This document shows, one piece after another, positions 38,501-47,630 of a stretch of 64,000 nucleotides of DNA (position 1 is the stretch's first letter; every line of letters begins with the position of its first letter). The position numbers were made by a program, and so were the translations under genes. Source of the stretch: Henriciella pelagia (GTDB taxonomy: Bacteria; Pseudomonadota; Alphaproteobacteria; Caulobacterales; Hyphomonadaceae); NCBI RefSeq assembly GCF_002088945.1, contig NZ_NCSU01000011.1, forward strand, positions 558,001-622,000. The letters are read 5' to 3'. The notes under the pieces were generated by a model that searched no databases, had not been told where the DNA came from, and was given only the letters and a program-made list of their open reading frames with translations.

Positions 38501-38767
38501 CTATTTCTCGACTGTCTTTGAATAGTGGTCATCTTCCTTGCTCGCCAACCTGTCCGCGACCACCTTGATGAAGAGCAGAAGAAGTCCGAGCACGACAATA
38601 CCCGGAACAAGAAGGATGAGGTAAACAGGCGTACCCGTCTCTTGTGAGGCTTCTCCTACCGCGAAACCGATCCCGAGAAGCACGAACAGGCCATAAATGG
38701 CCGCCCCCAGAATGACGAGGCCGATTCCAGCAACAAAAAGAAGGTTCGTTCCGCCGCGCTCGTTCAT
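38501..38767 (-). CDS. Small two-helix membrane protein
   Basis: 88 residues. Two hydrophobic segments (LLFVAGIGLVILGAAIYGLFVLLG and YLILLVPGIVVLGLLLLFI), then a charged tail with acidic and basic residues (LASKEDDHYSK). No family recognised. It sits upstream of the YbjQ and lepB genes and is probably in the same transcription unit. Confidence 0.75.
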   Translation of the reverse strand: MNERGGTNLLFVAGIGLVILGAAIYGLFVLLGIGFAVGEASQETGTPVYLILLVPGIVVLGLLLLFIKVVADRLASKEDDHYSKTVEK

Positions 38768-38872
38768 GCCTCTCCTCCTGCCTGATCGGGCTAGAGTAGA
38801 GACATGGCGAAAGCTTGGCGATGAAAAATCTTGCCTGAGCCATTGTGGAGCAGGCTGGCAGCGTATTTGCGG

Positions 38873-39940
38873 TCAGGTCGCTGCGTACCAGTCGACGCCA
38901 TCCTTATCGCGCGTTTTGCTCGCCTTGCCGCTGGCGACCAGATAATTGAGATGCGCGACCGCCTCACCGGTCGCCATCGAGACGAGATCATCGCCAATCT
39001 TGCGGCCAAACACGGATGGAAACACGTCCACGACCCGCCGCGGAGCTTCCTCCAGCCTCTGATGAAGCCGCTTCAGCGCGGTTTCATGACCGCTGATCAG
39101 ATGGTGGAGTCGCTTGTGAGCCCCTGTAAATGGCTCATTATGCGCGGGAAGGACGAGAACATCATCGGCAAATTCGCGCCGAAGCTTTGCGCAACTGTCG
39201 AGCCAGTCCTTGAGCGGATCCGCATCGGGCTCGGTCGGATGCACCGAGACATTCGAAGAAATGCGCGGCAGTAGCTGGTCCCCGGAAATCACCACGTTGA
39301 GTTCATCGCAGTACAGGCATGAATGTTCAGGCGAATGTCCGCTACCGGACACGACGCGCCAGGTCTTGCCAGCCATTTCAAACTGGTCGCCATCGCTCAG
39401 CCTGCGATAGGAGTCCGGGAGCTGACTGACGGCACGTCCAAACCCGCCGAAGCGCGCCCGGTAATCTTCAAGCTGCGGTTCGGTCCACCCAGCCGCCCTG
39501 TAGAAGGTTATGCCTGCTTCGGGTGCTTCGCGGCCGGTGTCCGCGACAAGCATCCGGCAACTCACATATTCGAGGCGACTGATCCATAGTTCAGCGCCGG
39601 GAAACTTTCGTGTCAGCCAACCAGCATTGCCAATATGGTCAGGATGCATGTGGGTGACGATCACGCGCCAGACGGGCCGCCCCTCCAGCTTCTCATCGAA
39701 TATCTTGCGCCAGGCCGACTTGGTTTCCGGCATGGGCATGCCCGTATCGACGATCGTCCAACCCTTATCACCGTCATCGATGAGCCAGAGATTGATCCAC
39801 TTCAGCGCGAAGGGCAGCGGCATGCGCACCCAGTGCACGCCGGGTACAATCTCTATCGTTTCCCCGACATTCGGCGTCGTTTCACCCAGCGGGTAGTCCA
39901 GCCCAGGCCGGCTCGGTGTCTTGCTTTGAAAGCCATCCAT
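38873..39940 (-). CDS. MBL-fold metallohydrolase
   Basis: 355 residues from ATG 39940 (a GTG seven codons earlier is alternative). The zinc motif THMHPDHIG (HxHxDH), then the SGSGHSPEHS and VLPAHNEP motifs, match metallo-beta-lactamase-fold hydrolases. A C-terminal 80-residue helical extension (LISGHETALKRLHQRLEEAP) is typical of a sub-clade found near fatty-acid genes. Thioesterase or glyoxalase-like hydrolysis are possible. Monocistronic, opposite in style to its neighbours. Confidence 0.9.
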   Translation of the reverse strand: MDGFQSKTPSRPGLDYPLGETTPNVGETIEIVPGVHWVRMPLPFALKWINLWLIDDGDKGWTIVDTGMPMPETKSAWRKIFDEKLEGRPVWRVIVTHMHPDHIGNAGWLTRKFPGAELWISRLEYVSCRMLVADTGREAPEAGITFYRAAGWTEPQLEDYRARFGGFGRAVSQLPDSYRRLSDGDQFEMAGKTWRVVSGSGHSPEHSCLYCDELNVVISGDQLLPRISSNVSVHPTEPDADPLKDWLDSCAKLRREFADDVLVLPAHNEPFTGAHKRLHHLISGHETALKRLHQRLEEAPRRVVDVFPSVFGRKIGDDLVSMATGEAVAHLNYLVASGKASKTRDKDGVDWYAAT

Positions 39941-39997
39941 ACGCCTGAGTCTGACACGCACCGATTGCGCTGGGAAGGCTGACGGCGGGTCAAGCCG

Positions 39998-41377
39998 CTA
40001 GCAGGCGATCACATTCACCGCGAGGCCGCCTGTACTTGTTTCCTTGTACTTCGACGACATGTCGATGCCGGTCTGGCGCATTGTCTCGATCACCTGATCG
40101 AGACTGACCTTGTGGTGCCCGGTTCCCTGCATGGCAAGGCGGGCCGCATTCACCGCCTTTACCGCCCCAAAGGCATTGCGTTCGATGCACGGTATCTGGA
40201 CCAGACCGCCGACAGGGTCGCAAGTGAGGCCGAGATTGTGCTCCATGCCGATCTCGGCAGCCACGCAACACATTTCAGCATCAGCGCCCCACACCGCTGC
40301 CAGTCCGCCCGCCGCCATCGAGCAGGCCACGCCGACTTCTCCCTGACAGCCCATTTCGGCGCCCGAGATTGAGGCCCGCTGCTTGTAGAGCAGTCCTATG
40401 CCGCCCGCGACGAGCAGGAAACGGCGTGCGTTCTCGCGGTTCAGCTTGCCGTCCTCGCTGCAATAGTGGCGCATGACCGATGGCAGGATCCCGGCGGCTC
40501 CATTGGTGGGCGCGGTCACCACGCGTCCGCCTGCCGCATTCTCCTCATTCACGGCCATGGCATACACGTTCAGCCAATCGAAAAGCTGCTCGCGTTCGTT
40601 CGAACCGGGATTGTTGCGCAGGGTCTCATAGAGGCCGCTGGCCCGGCGTGAAACTTCCAGCCCGCCCGGCAGCGTACCTGTGCTCGACAGGCCGCGATCA
40701 ATACAGGCCATCATTGTATCGGCAATCGTGTCCAGCCGCTTCAACGTTTTTTCACGCGAGCGGCGCGCATCTTCATTGCGCAGGATAAGCTCATCGATCC
40801 GCCATCCCTGCCTTGCGCAGATATCCAGCATTTCCTTTGCAGAGTTGAACGGGTGCGGCGCCCCCCTGGCACTATCGACGAGGTCCTTGCGAACCGGCTT
40901 TTCGAGCTGGCGTCTGGAGGCGATGAAGCCGCCGCCCGTCGAGAAATAGGTCCGCGAGAAATCGGGCTCGGCATCACCACTGAACAGGCACAGCACCATT
41001 CCGTTCGGATGAAGGTCCGGAACGGACTTTGTGTCGAATACGATGTCCCTGACAGCATTGAACGCGACTGACGGGCCATCCATCAGCCTGATCTCTTTGC
41101 CTTGAACCGTCCGGCGGAATGCTGCTTCGGCTTCTGCAGGATCCGCTGTCTCCGGCTGCATGCCGATCAGCCCCAGAATCACTGCCTTGTCGGTGCCATG
41201 ACCCACTCCCGTGAGTGCCAGGGAGCCCTGCAGCACGATTTCAATGCGTATGGCTCCGGCCAGTTTGCCGGATTTTGCCGCTTCCTGAAGAAAACGGCGC
41301 GCAATCCGCATAGGGCCCACAGTGTGCGAACTTGATGGCCCAAGGCCGATACGAAAAAGGTCCAGAACGGAAAGCAT
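39998..41377 (-). CDS. sdaA: L-serine ammonia-lyase (L-serine dehydratase)
   Basis: 459 residues, one-chain type with both beta and alpha domains. [12 protein letters not shown] opens the first domain. The iron-sulfur cysteines are seen in [23 protein letters not shown] region and the C-terminal [21 protein letters not shown]. It deaminates serine to pyruvate. The Fe-S cluster makes it oxygen-sensitive. Preceded by the 326-bp gap to a TonB-dependent receptor on the other strand. Confidence 0.96.
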   Translation of the reverse strand: MLSVLDLFRIGLGPSSSHTVGPMRIARRFLQEAAKSGKLAGAIRIEIVLQGSLALTGVGHGTDKAVILGLIGMQPETADPAEAEAAFRRTVQGKEIRLMDGPSVAFNAVRDIVFDTKSVPDLHPNGMVLCLFSGDAEPDFSRTYFSTGGGFIASRRQLEKPVRKDLVDSARGAPHPFNSAKEMLDICARQGWRIDELILRNEDARRSREKTLKRLDTIADTMMACIDRGLSSTGTLPGGLEVSRRASGLYETLRNNPGSNEREQLFDWLNVYAMAVNEENAAGGRVVTAPTNGAAGILPSVMRHYCSEDGKLNRENARRFLLVAGGIGLLYKQRASISGAEMGCQGEVGVACSMAAGGLAAVWGADAEMCCVAAEIGMEHNLGLTCDPVGGLVQIPCIERNAFGAVKAVNAARLAMQGTGHHKVSLDQVIETMRQTGIDMSSKYKETSTGGLAVNVIAC

Positions 41378-41703
41378 TCGGCAATAACCCGACGGATTAG
41401 TATTTTTGGAATCGTTGCCTAACGCGCAGGTACCCTACCGACAAGGGATAGGCAGAATCACCCGGATTGGCCCTTTTCGCAAGCGCAATATAGCGTGCGT
41501 TAGTGCACTAAAACTCAAATTCAAGTGATGCGTGAATGCCTCACTAGAAGGCACATTTCATCATGATGTGCACGCCAACCTTTGCGTGAAACGCATAGAC
41601 TGAAATAAGCCAAAGACGTTCGAACCTGCAGCCAGTCCACCGATTCAGGAGGATGACGCAGACTGAACGACATAATGATAAAACCTCAATCTGGGAGCAT
41701 TTT
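41378..41703. other. 326-bp divergent intergenic region before the TonB receptor
   Basis: Holds the promoters of sdaA and the receptor at 41704. The most structured part is a perfect 12-bp palindrome at 41500-41511. No gene or terminator is recognised otherwise. Confidence 0.6.
41500..41511. promoter_or_regulatory. Perfect palindrome upstream of TonB receptor gene
   Basis: TTAGTGCACTAA is self-complementary over 12 bp and lies 192 bp before the receptor start. Its form suits a dimeric repressor (LacI/GntR/TetR style), but no regulator gene is adjacent. Confidence 0.35.
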
Positions 41704-44004
41704 ATGCAGCGCAATATATTCTTCCTGTCCACGGCCGCCATGGCCACCGCTCTGACCTTCGGGTCAGCACATGCACAGGAAGTTGAGCAGGAACGCGAAT
41801 CCGCAGTTGACCGTGTCCTGCAGACCGTCACGGTCTCGGCAACCAAGAAGAAGGACGTGGAAGACGTCCAGTCCGTTCCGGTCTCAGTCACCGCATTCAA
41901 TTCAGGCACGCTTGACGCCCTGAACGTCAGCACCCTCGAAGACCTCAGCTATTCTGCGCCGAATGTGTCGCTCGATGACGTGGGCACCTCACGCGGCACG
42001 GCAAACTTCGCCATCCGCGGCCTGGGCGTGAACTCGTCCATCCCGTCGATCGATCCTGCCGTTGGCGTGTTCATTGATGGTGTCTATCTCGGTGTGAACA
42101 GCGGCGTCGTGGTTGACCTGTTCGACCTCGACAGCGTCGAAGTCCTGCGCGGCCCGCAAGGCCTTCTCTTCGGCCGTAACACCACCGGCGGCGCTCTGGT
42201 CCTGAACACCGGTAACCCGACCGACGAATTCACCTACAAGGCACGTGCCCGTTTCGACGGCCCGGTTGATAGTGATCGTGGTGGTCTCAATTCGACGGTT
42301 CAGGGAATTGTCTCCGGCCCGCTGGTGGAAGGCGTCCTGAACGGCAAGTTCGGTGCGTATTACAACTCGGACGCCGGTTACTTCAAAAACCTCGCTGACG
42401 GCGACAATCACGGTGAAGCACAGACGGCAATCTACCGCGGCGCTCTTGAGTGGTTTGCATCTGACCGCCTGACCTTCCTTCTCAAGGGTCAATACAATGA
42501 TGCCCGCAATGACGGCCCGACCGGCCAGAACCGCGCCATCTATGAACGCGACAGCTTCGACTTTGCGATCGACAATCCGGGCTCAGGCGAATCCGAAACG
42601 ACTTTCGTTTCGCTGCGTACAGACTATGACGTCGACTTCGGCAATGGCCAGATCACGAACATCGTTGGCTACCGGAAATACGAATCGTTGACTGACAGCG
42701 ACATCGACGCTTCACCAGCAAACCTGTTCCACTCCGGCGCGGAGTTCAATCAGGAGCAGATTTCCAACGAGCTTCGCTATGCAGGAACGTTTGGCAACGT
42801 GGATCTGACCACGGGTCTCTACTACTTTGAGCAAGACCTCGAATACACGGAAATCCGCGATCTTCTGAGCGATTTGAGCAATCCGCCACTCTTTTACGGC
42901 GGCGGCTCGCAGGACCACACCGTCTACGGCGCGTTTGCAAACGTCGACTATTCGATCACACCTGACCTGATCGCAACGGTTGGCCTTCGCTATTCCAAGG
43001 AAGAGAAGGATGTCGGCGTTACCTACATCCGTCCGCGTCCGGAATGCTACATCTCGGAAGGCACCTGCCCGACTGACGGCATCAACCCGTTCACCGGCGA
43101 GCCTAACGGCTTCACCGATGGCGATGACTGGTCCAACTGGACGCCGAAGCTCGGCCTTCAGTATTTCTGGAGCGACAACTTCCAGACCTACGGTTCGTAC
43201 ACCAAGGGCTTCCGCTCGGGTGGTTACAACTTCCGTATTACCAACGTTCCGACCTTCCTGGACCTCGTCAACACGACCGGCAACTTCGGCTTCGACGAAG
43301 AAGAAGTTGACGCGTACGAGATCGGCTTCAAGTCGGGCAGCGAAGATGGCCGCGTTCAGCTGAACGGTGCTGCCTTCCTGACCAAGATTGGCGACATGCA
43401 GCGTGAGGTGAACACCTCCGGTCCTGAGGCCGCTGTTGTTCAGAACATCACGAACACTGCTGACGCGACAATCATGGGTGTTGAAGTTGAAGGTCGCTGG
43501 GCGGCCACTGACAATTTCCTGTTGAGTTTCAACGTTGGCATGATCGACGCCGAATATGACGACGCCCAGTTCGACATCTCGACCGACGGCGTAGTCGACG
43601 ATAAGGACCTCAGGCTCGACCTGCCTCGCGTTCCGCAGCTGACCTACGGTGTCGGCGCGATCTATGACCTCGACCTTGGTGATTCCGGAGCGCTCGTGAC
43701 CACGGCCAACTACCAGTTCCGTGATCGCATTGCCTATACCGACAGTAACTTCGGTTGGGTCCAGGCATCGAACCAGCTCAGCGCTGACCTGACCTGGGAA
43801 ACGCCATATGACGGCTTCTCGGTTTCCTTCTTCGGCGACAACCTGCTTGACGAAGTGCAGGTCGGCAACGACACCCAGCTCCCATTCCCTGGGCCGCTGT
43901 CGAACGGTGTTCAGACGCCTTACCAGTCCTATCCGGGCGGCGGCACCTTCTCACCTTTGAAGAAAGGCCGCGTGGTCGGCATCGAGTTCACCGTCCAGCG
44001 TTAA
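41704..44004 (+). CDS. TonB-dependent receptor
   Basis: 766 residues from ATG 41704 (GGGAGC site). Sec signal ends SAHA (about residue 24). A TonB box-like segment TVTVSATKK is followed by the plug domain (SVPVSVTAFN, NFAIRGLGVNSSIP, VEVLRGPQGLLFGRNTTGGA). The barrel ends in a normal terminal segment VGIEFTVQR. The plug style matches the large CirA/FyuA-type receptor group of Hyphomonads and Caulobacters taking up complex organics such as glycans or lipids rather than only siderophores. Ends before a strong terminator; the next gene is an amidase. Confidence 0.93.
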   Translation: MQRNIFFLSTAAMATALTFGSAHAQEVEQERESAVDRVLQTVTVSATKKKDVEDVQSVPVSVTAFNSGTLDALNVSTLEDLSYSAPNVSLDDVGTSRGTANFAIRGLGVNSSIPSIDPAVGVFIDGVYLGVNSGVVVDLFDLDSVEVLRGPQGLLFGRNTTGGALVLNTGNPTDEFTYKARARFDGPVDSDRGGLNSTVQGIVSGPLVEGVLNGKFGAYYNSDAGYFKNLADGDNHGEAQTAIYRGALEWFASDRLTFLLKGQYNDARNDGPTGQNRAIYERDSFDFAIDNPGSGESETTFVSLRTDYDVDFGNGQITNIVGYRKYESLTDSDIDASPANLFHSGAEFNQEQISNELRYAGTFGNVDLTTGLYYFEQDLEYTEIRDLLSDLSNPPLFYGGGSQDHTVYGAFANVDYSITPDLIATVGLRYSKEEKDVGVTYIRPRPECYISEGTCPTDGINPFTGEPNGFTDGDDWSNWTPKLGLQYFWSDNFQTYGSYTKGFRSGGYNFRITNVPTFLDLVNTTGNFGFDEEEVDAYEIGFKSGSEDGRVQLNGAAFLTKIGDMQREVNTSGPEAAVVQNITNTADATIMGVEVEGRWAATDNFLLSFNVGMIDAEYDDAQFDISTDGVVDDKDLRLDLPRVPQLTYGVGAIYDLDLGDSGALVTTANYQFRDRIAYTDSNFGWVQASNQLSADLTWETPYDGFSVSFFGDNLLDEVQVGNDTQLPFPGPLSNGVQTPYQSYPGGGTFSPLKKGRVVGIEFTVQR

Positions 44005-44026
44005 GCTGATCGGAAGAAGCACTTTC

Positions 44027-44060
44027 AAGGGCGGCAGAGCAATCTGCCGCCCTTTTCGTT
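44027..44060 (+). terminator. Intrinsic terminator after TonB receptor
   Basis: A perfect 12-bp stem (AAGGGCGGCAGA/TCTGCCGCCCTT) around loop GCAA, followed by TTTTCGTT. It begins 23 bp after the receptor stop. Confidence 0.92.
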
Positions 44061-44144
44061 TGTCCCACGTCATTGTTGAGTGAAGACTTGCCTTCCCGCG
44101 CAACCCAGCACACGGTGCAAAGCGAATAAGACCGGAAGGACAAA

Positions 44145-45632
44145 ATGACCGAATTTACAAGGCGCAACTTTTTGCGCACCGGCACATCCATCGCCGCGCT
44201 GCTACCATTCACAACTGCTTGCGCCCCGGCACAGATCCTAAGCGCTTCGACCACACCCTCCGACTCATTGGACGGCGTCCGCATGGCGCAACTCATCGCG
44301 GCTGGAGATATCTCCTCTCTTGAATTTACGGAGGCTGCCATCGCCCGCGCAGAACGCGTCAATCCTCAGATCAACGCGATCGCGACGCCCCTGTTCGATG
44401 AGGCGCGCGCACAGGCTGCATCGGCGCCTCAAGGGGTCTTCGGAGGGGTGCCGACGTTCATCAAGGACCTCACACAATGGAATGGCGCGCCGACAAAATA
44501 CGGGAGCCGCACGTACAAGGACTTCATGTCGACGCGCGACAGCGCGTTTGCAGCACAGTGGCGGAAAAACGGAGTTGTGGTTCTGGGCAAGTCCACAACT
44601 CCTGAAGCTGGGCTGATTTCATCCACTGAACCCGTGCTGACCGGCGCTACACGAAACCCATGGGACCTTGGGCGAATTCCGGGCGGATCGTCTGGCGGCG
44701 CTGCCGCACTGACGGCATCCCGTGTCGTCCCATTTGCGCAGGCCAGCGACGGAGGCGGATCAATTCGCATTCCAGCGGCGTGTTGCGGCGTCTTCGGTCT
44801 GAAGCCGTCGCGTGGCGCCTTGATTCAAGCGCGGCCTGAATCCGGCATTGATCTTAGCATCAAGCATGCGGTGACGCTTACCGTCCGTGACAGTGCAGCC
44901 CTGTTTGCGGCCTGCGAAGACCCGAATGGCGGGCTAACGCCGACAGGTCAGATTCTCGGTCCATCAACGAAACGCCTCAAAATTGCGTTCGCACCGGATC
45001 CAATCAATGGGGCATCCCTTGATGCCGAAACTAGAGACGGCATTGAACGAACGGCCGAACTCTGCCGGTCTCTCGGTCATGAGGTTATCGACTGGTCGAT
45101 GCCGGTCGATGGCAATGAGTTTACCGAAAACTTTCTCCTTCTCTGGGCCTCCGGCGCAGCTGGACTGGTTGACCAGGCAAAGGCGCAATTTCCGGACACC
45201 GATATCACAAGCCTTGTAGAGCCGTGGACACTTGGTCTGGCAGCGGAATTTCTGGCGAGACAGGACCAGTTCGACGCGGCGCAGGCCTATCTCACGGCCT
45301 TCGAGCCGGTCTACCATTCATTCTTCGACGACATTGATGTGATCCTCACACCAACCGTATCGAAGCTCCCGCCCGCGATCGGTGTGCAGGCCCCAACCCG
45401 GCCATTTGAAGAGCTTCGCAAGGAAGTGGTCGATTTCGCAGCGTTCACAGCGCCGATGAATGTGGCGGGTTCAGCCTCCATGAGCGTCCCGATCCAGTGG
45501 ACGGATGCAGGTCTCCCGGTCGGATCAATGTTCTCGGCCCGCAGGGGCGATGACGGCGTGCTGCTATCGCTCGCATATGAGCTTGAAGCCGCACAGCCAT
45601 GGATCGGAAGGACACCCGCGATGCTAGGCTAG
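44145..45632 (+). CDS. Tat-exported amidase-signature family lipoprotein
   Basis: 495 residues. The N-terminus has a Tat motif TRRNFLRTG and a hydrophobic stretch ending TTAC (Cys at about 26), suggesting a Tat lipoprotein. Amidase-signature residues are present: Lys in VPTFIKDL and the Ser-rich GGSSGGAAALTAS with the DGGGSIRIPAACCG segment holding the nucleophilic serine region. It would hydrolyse amide bonds in periplasmic compounds. Substrate is unknown; coupling to the adjacent TonB receptor as importer and processor of an amide-containing nutrient is inference. Confidence 0.9.
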   Translation: MTEFTRRNFLRTGTSIAALLPFTTACAPAQILSASTTPSDSLDGVRMAQLIAAGDISSLEFTEAAIARAERVNPQINAIATPLFDEARAQAASAPQGVFGGVPTFIKDLTQWNGAPTKYGSRTYKDFMSTRDSAFAAQWRKNGVVVLGKSTTPEAGLISSTEPVLTGATRNPWDLGRIPGGSSGGAAALTASRVVPFAQASDGGGSIRIPAACCGVFGLKPSRGALIQARPESGIDLSIKHAVTLTVRDSAALFAACEDPNGGLTPTGQILGPSTKRLKIAFAPDPINGASLDAETRDGIERTAELCRSLGHEVIDWSMPVDGNEFTENFLLLWASGAAGLVDQAKAQFPDTDITSLVEPWTLGLAAEFLARQDQFDAAQAYLTAFEPVYHSFFDDIDVILTPTVSKLPPAIGVQAPTRPFEELRKEVVDFAAFTAPMNVAGSASMSVPIQWTDAGLPVGSMFSARRGDDGVLLSLAYELEAAQPWIGRTPAMLG

Positions 45633-45723
45633 CCCTTTCGAAACCGTGATTTCTCCTTGGCTGTCGCAGCGGTATCGATGTTTTGGTGTGGTCAACAACA
45701 CAACATCAGGGGAGATCACGAAT

Positions 45724-46728
45724 ATGAAAGTAGCAGCGGTCAAGAAGCCGGGCGGACTGGAAAACCTGAAAATCGAAGACCGCCCGGAGCCAAAGGCTGG
45801 CCCAGGCCAGATCCTCGTGCGCGTCAAGGCAAGCTCGCTCAACTATCACGACCTTGCCGTTGTCATGGGCATGATCCCGACGCCCGACGGGCGCATCCCG
45901 ATGTCGGATGGTGCAGGCGAAGTCGTCGCGGTCGGCGACGGCGTGTCCCGCTTCAAGACTGGTGACAAGGTCCTCTCCACATTTTTCCCCGACTGGCACT
46001 CCGGTGGGCCTCAACTGACGGGCTTCCAGAGCGTTCCCGGCGACGGGGCTGACGGATTTGGCGCCGAACTGGTCGCAGCATCCGAGCACGCCTTCACACG
46101 CATGCCGGAGGGGTATTCCTTCGTTGAAGCCGCGACCCTCACCTGCGCCGCACTCACGGCGTGGCGCGGAATGTTCGTGGAGAATACTGTAAAGCCGGGT
46201 GACTGGGTGCTGACGCAGGGAACAGGTGGTGTCTCTGTCTTCGCGCTTCAATTTGCCAAAGCGGCCGGCGCGAGGGTCATCGCAACGTCGTCCTCTGACG
46301 AAAAGCTTAGCAAACTCAAGGAACTTGGCGCCGACCATCTGATCAATTACAAGGAAACTCCCGCCTGGGGAAAGAAAGCCTATGAGCTGACCGGCGGGCG
46401 CGGCGTCGATGAAGTCGTCGAGATCGGCGGACCGGGCACGATGGCCCAGTCCATCTCGGCGATCCGCGTGGGCGGTCACATCTCGTTGATTGGCGTGCTG
46501 ACCGGCGTGTCTGGAGAGGTGCCAACGGCAGCGCTCTTCGGCAAGAACGGCACGGTGTCAGGCATCACCGTCGGCTCGCGCAAGCATCAGGAAGACATGA
46601 TCGACGCGATTGAGGCCAATGGCATCAAGCCTGTCATCAGCGATCATTTCGCGCTGGATGACATTGCCGGTGCCTTTGCACACCAGGTTGCGCAGAAGCA
46701 TTTCGGCAAGATCGTGCTGGATATCTGA
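45724..46728 (+). CDS. Zinc-lacking MDR alcohol dehydrogenase/quinone reductase
   Basis: 334 residues from ATG 45724 (GGGGAGATCACGAAT). The MDR Rossmann motif is TQGTGGVSVFALQFAKAAG (in place of GxGxxG), typical of a zinc-independent NAD(P)-dependent quinone reductase/alcohol dehydrogenase. HE and cysteine zinc ligands of classical alcohol dehydrogenases are absent. It should reduce or oxidise an unknown carbonyl. The 91 bp before the start lies between the amidase and this gene, with a possible imperfect stem around 45677-45707. Confidence 0.88.
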   Translation: MKVAAVKKPGGLENLKIEDRPEPKAGPGQILVRVKASSLNYHDLAVVMGMIPTPDGRIPMSDGAGEVVAVGDGVSRFKTGDKVLSTFFPDWHSGGPQLTGFQSVPGDGADGFGAELVAASEHAFTRMPEGYSFVEAATLTCAALTAWRGMFVENTVKPGDWVLTQGTGGVSVFALQFAKAAGARVIATSSSDEKLSKLKELGADHLINYKETPAWGKKAYELTGGRGVDEVVEIGGPGTMAQSISAIRVGGHISLIGVLTGVSGEVPTAALFGKNGTVSGITVGSRKHQEDMIDAIEANGIKPVISDHFALDDIAGAFAHQVAQKHFGKIVLDI

Positions 46729-46739
46729 CAGGTGCAGAA

Positions 46740-46831
46740 AAGCCCCCATCCTGAGCGAAGTCGAAGGACGAGGGCTTCAAAAATGACCGTCATCCTCGTG
46801 GGTTCGACTTCACTCACCATGAGGATGACGG
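46740..46831. repeat. Pair of REP-like inverted repeats
   Basis: Two hairpin-forming units. First: arms AAGCCCCCATCCT and AGGACGAGGGCTT at 46740-46777. Second: CCGTCATCCTCGTGG and CCATGAGGATGACGG at 46787-46831 (15 bp arms with one mismatch). Both contain a GAAGTCGAA-like core, the second in opposite orientation. They sit between a dehydrogenase stop and the end of a minus-strand gene and may also terminate transcription. Confidence 0.75.
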
Positions 46832-46837
46832 AATACT

Positions 46838-47611
46838 CTAATTGACTGAACTGAACTGTGCGCCCGTCTGGGCGAAGTAGTCGTTCCAGAAGGCTTTGAC
46901 GTCGCTCATGGGCAGGTCGTATTCCTGACGCGGCACGACGCGGGCAACGATCTCGACGCCGCTCATCTGCGGCATCTGCCCGGCGATCCGTGTTCTGGAG
47001 AAGGCCTCCTTGTTGGTGCCCGACCGGTACATCGAAAACTCTTCCGAATGCTGCATCAGGTCAGAGATGAGTATAATCCGCCGGTCGCCGCGCGAGGACT
47101 GGAAATCAGCCCTGTCTGCTACAGAGTACACAGCCTCGAACAGCGGTGAACTTGGCTGGCGCTTGTCCATCAGCGCCGTTTCAATCTCTTTCGCCATCGG
47201 CTCATAGAATGTGTCGCGCCAGGTATCCTCAATCATTCGAGGGTTCTGCAGGAAGGCATTGGCATGATCTGCACTGCCCGGCGAACAATGGCTGTAGATG
47301 ATTTTCGCGTCATACGGGTCTGCAGAGTTCGGAGTGACGACGGTGAGGCGTCCGAAGCGTGGCAAGGTACGCGCTTCATTGTCGACGAACTCATTGACCC
47401 AGCCTAGATCGTTCGGATTGAACGGGTCCGACTGGTCGATGAGTAGCACAGTGTGCGCCGGGTCCTTGCGATCCATGCGGCAACCGGTTTCTGCAACCGT
47501 TGCAGGGGCCGCGGTGAAAGCTGCGAGCGCGAACAGGCCGAACACACTCGCCAGCATGGCACCGATCATGCCGCGCCAGAACCAGGGCCCTTTTTCTCGA
47601 GATCTAGCCAT
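46838..47611 (-). CDS. Membrane-anchored VWA-like protein, partner of the next gene
   Basis: 257 residues. A basic N-terminus precedes one membrane helix at about 14-37, and the rest should lie in the periplasm. The following domain resembles a von Willebrand A fold: VLLIDQSDPF (Asp59-x-Ser61, a degenerate MIDAS DxSxS), SSPLFEAVYSVA (Ser155 in place of the usual Thr) and RIILISDLMQHS (Asp184). Cys44 and Cys109 could pair. No known family. It begins 19 bp after the four-helix protein gene and is probably its partner. VWA domains usually mediate metal-dependent protein contacts; the weak MIDAS leaves that uncertain. Confidence 0.7.
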   Translation of the reverse strand: MARSREKGPWFWRGMIGAMLASVFGLFALAAFTAAPATVAETGCRMDRKDPAHTVLLIDQSDPFNPNDLGWVNEFVDNEARTLPRFGRLTVVTPNSADPYDAKIIYSHCSPGSADHANAFLQNPRMIEDTWRDTFYEPMAKEIETALMDKRQPSSPLFEAVYSVADRADFQSSRGDRRIILISDLMQHSEEFSMYRSGTNKEAFSRTRIAGQMPQMSGVEIVARVVPRQEYDLPMSDVKAFWNDYFAQTGAQFSSVN

Positions 47612-47630
47612 AGTCTATCTCTCCTTGCCG

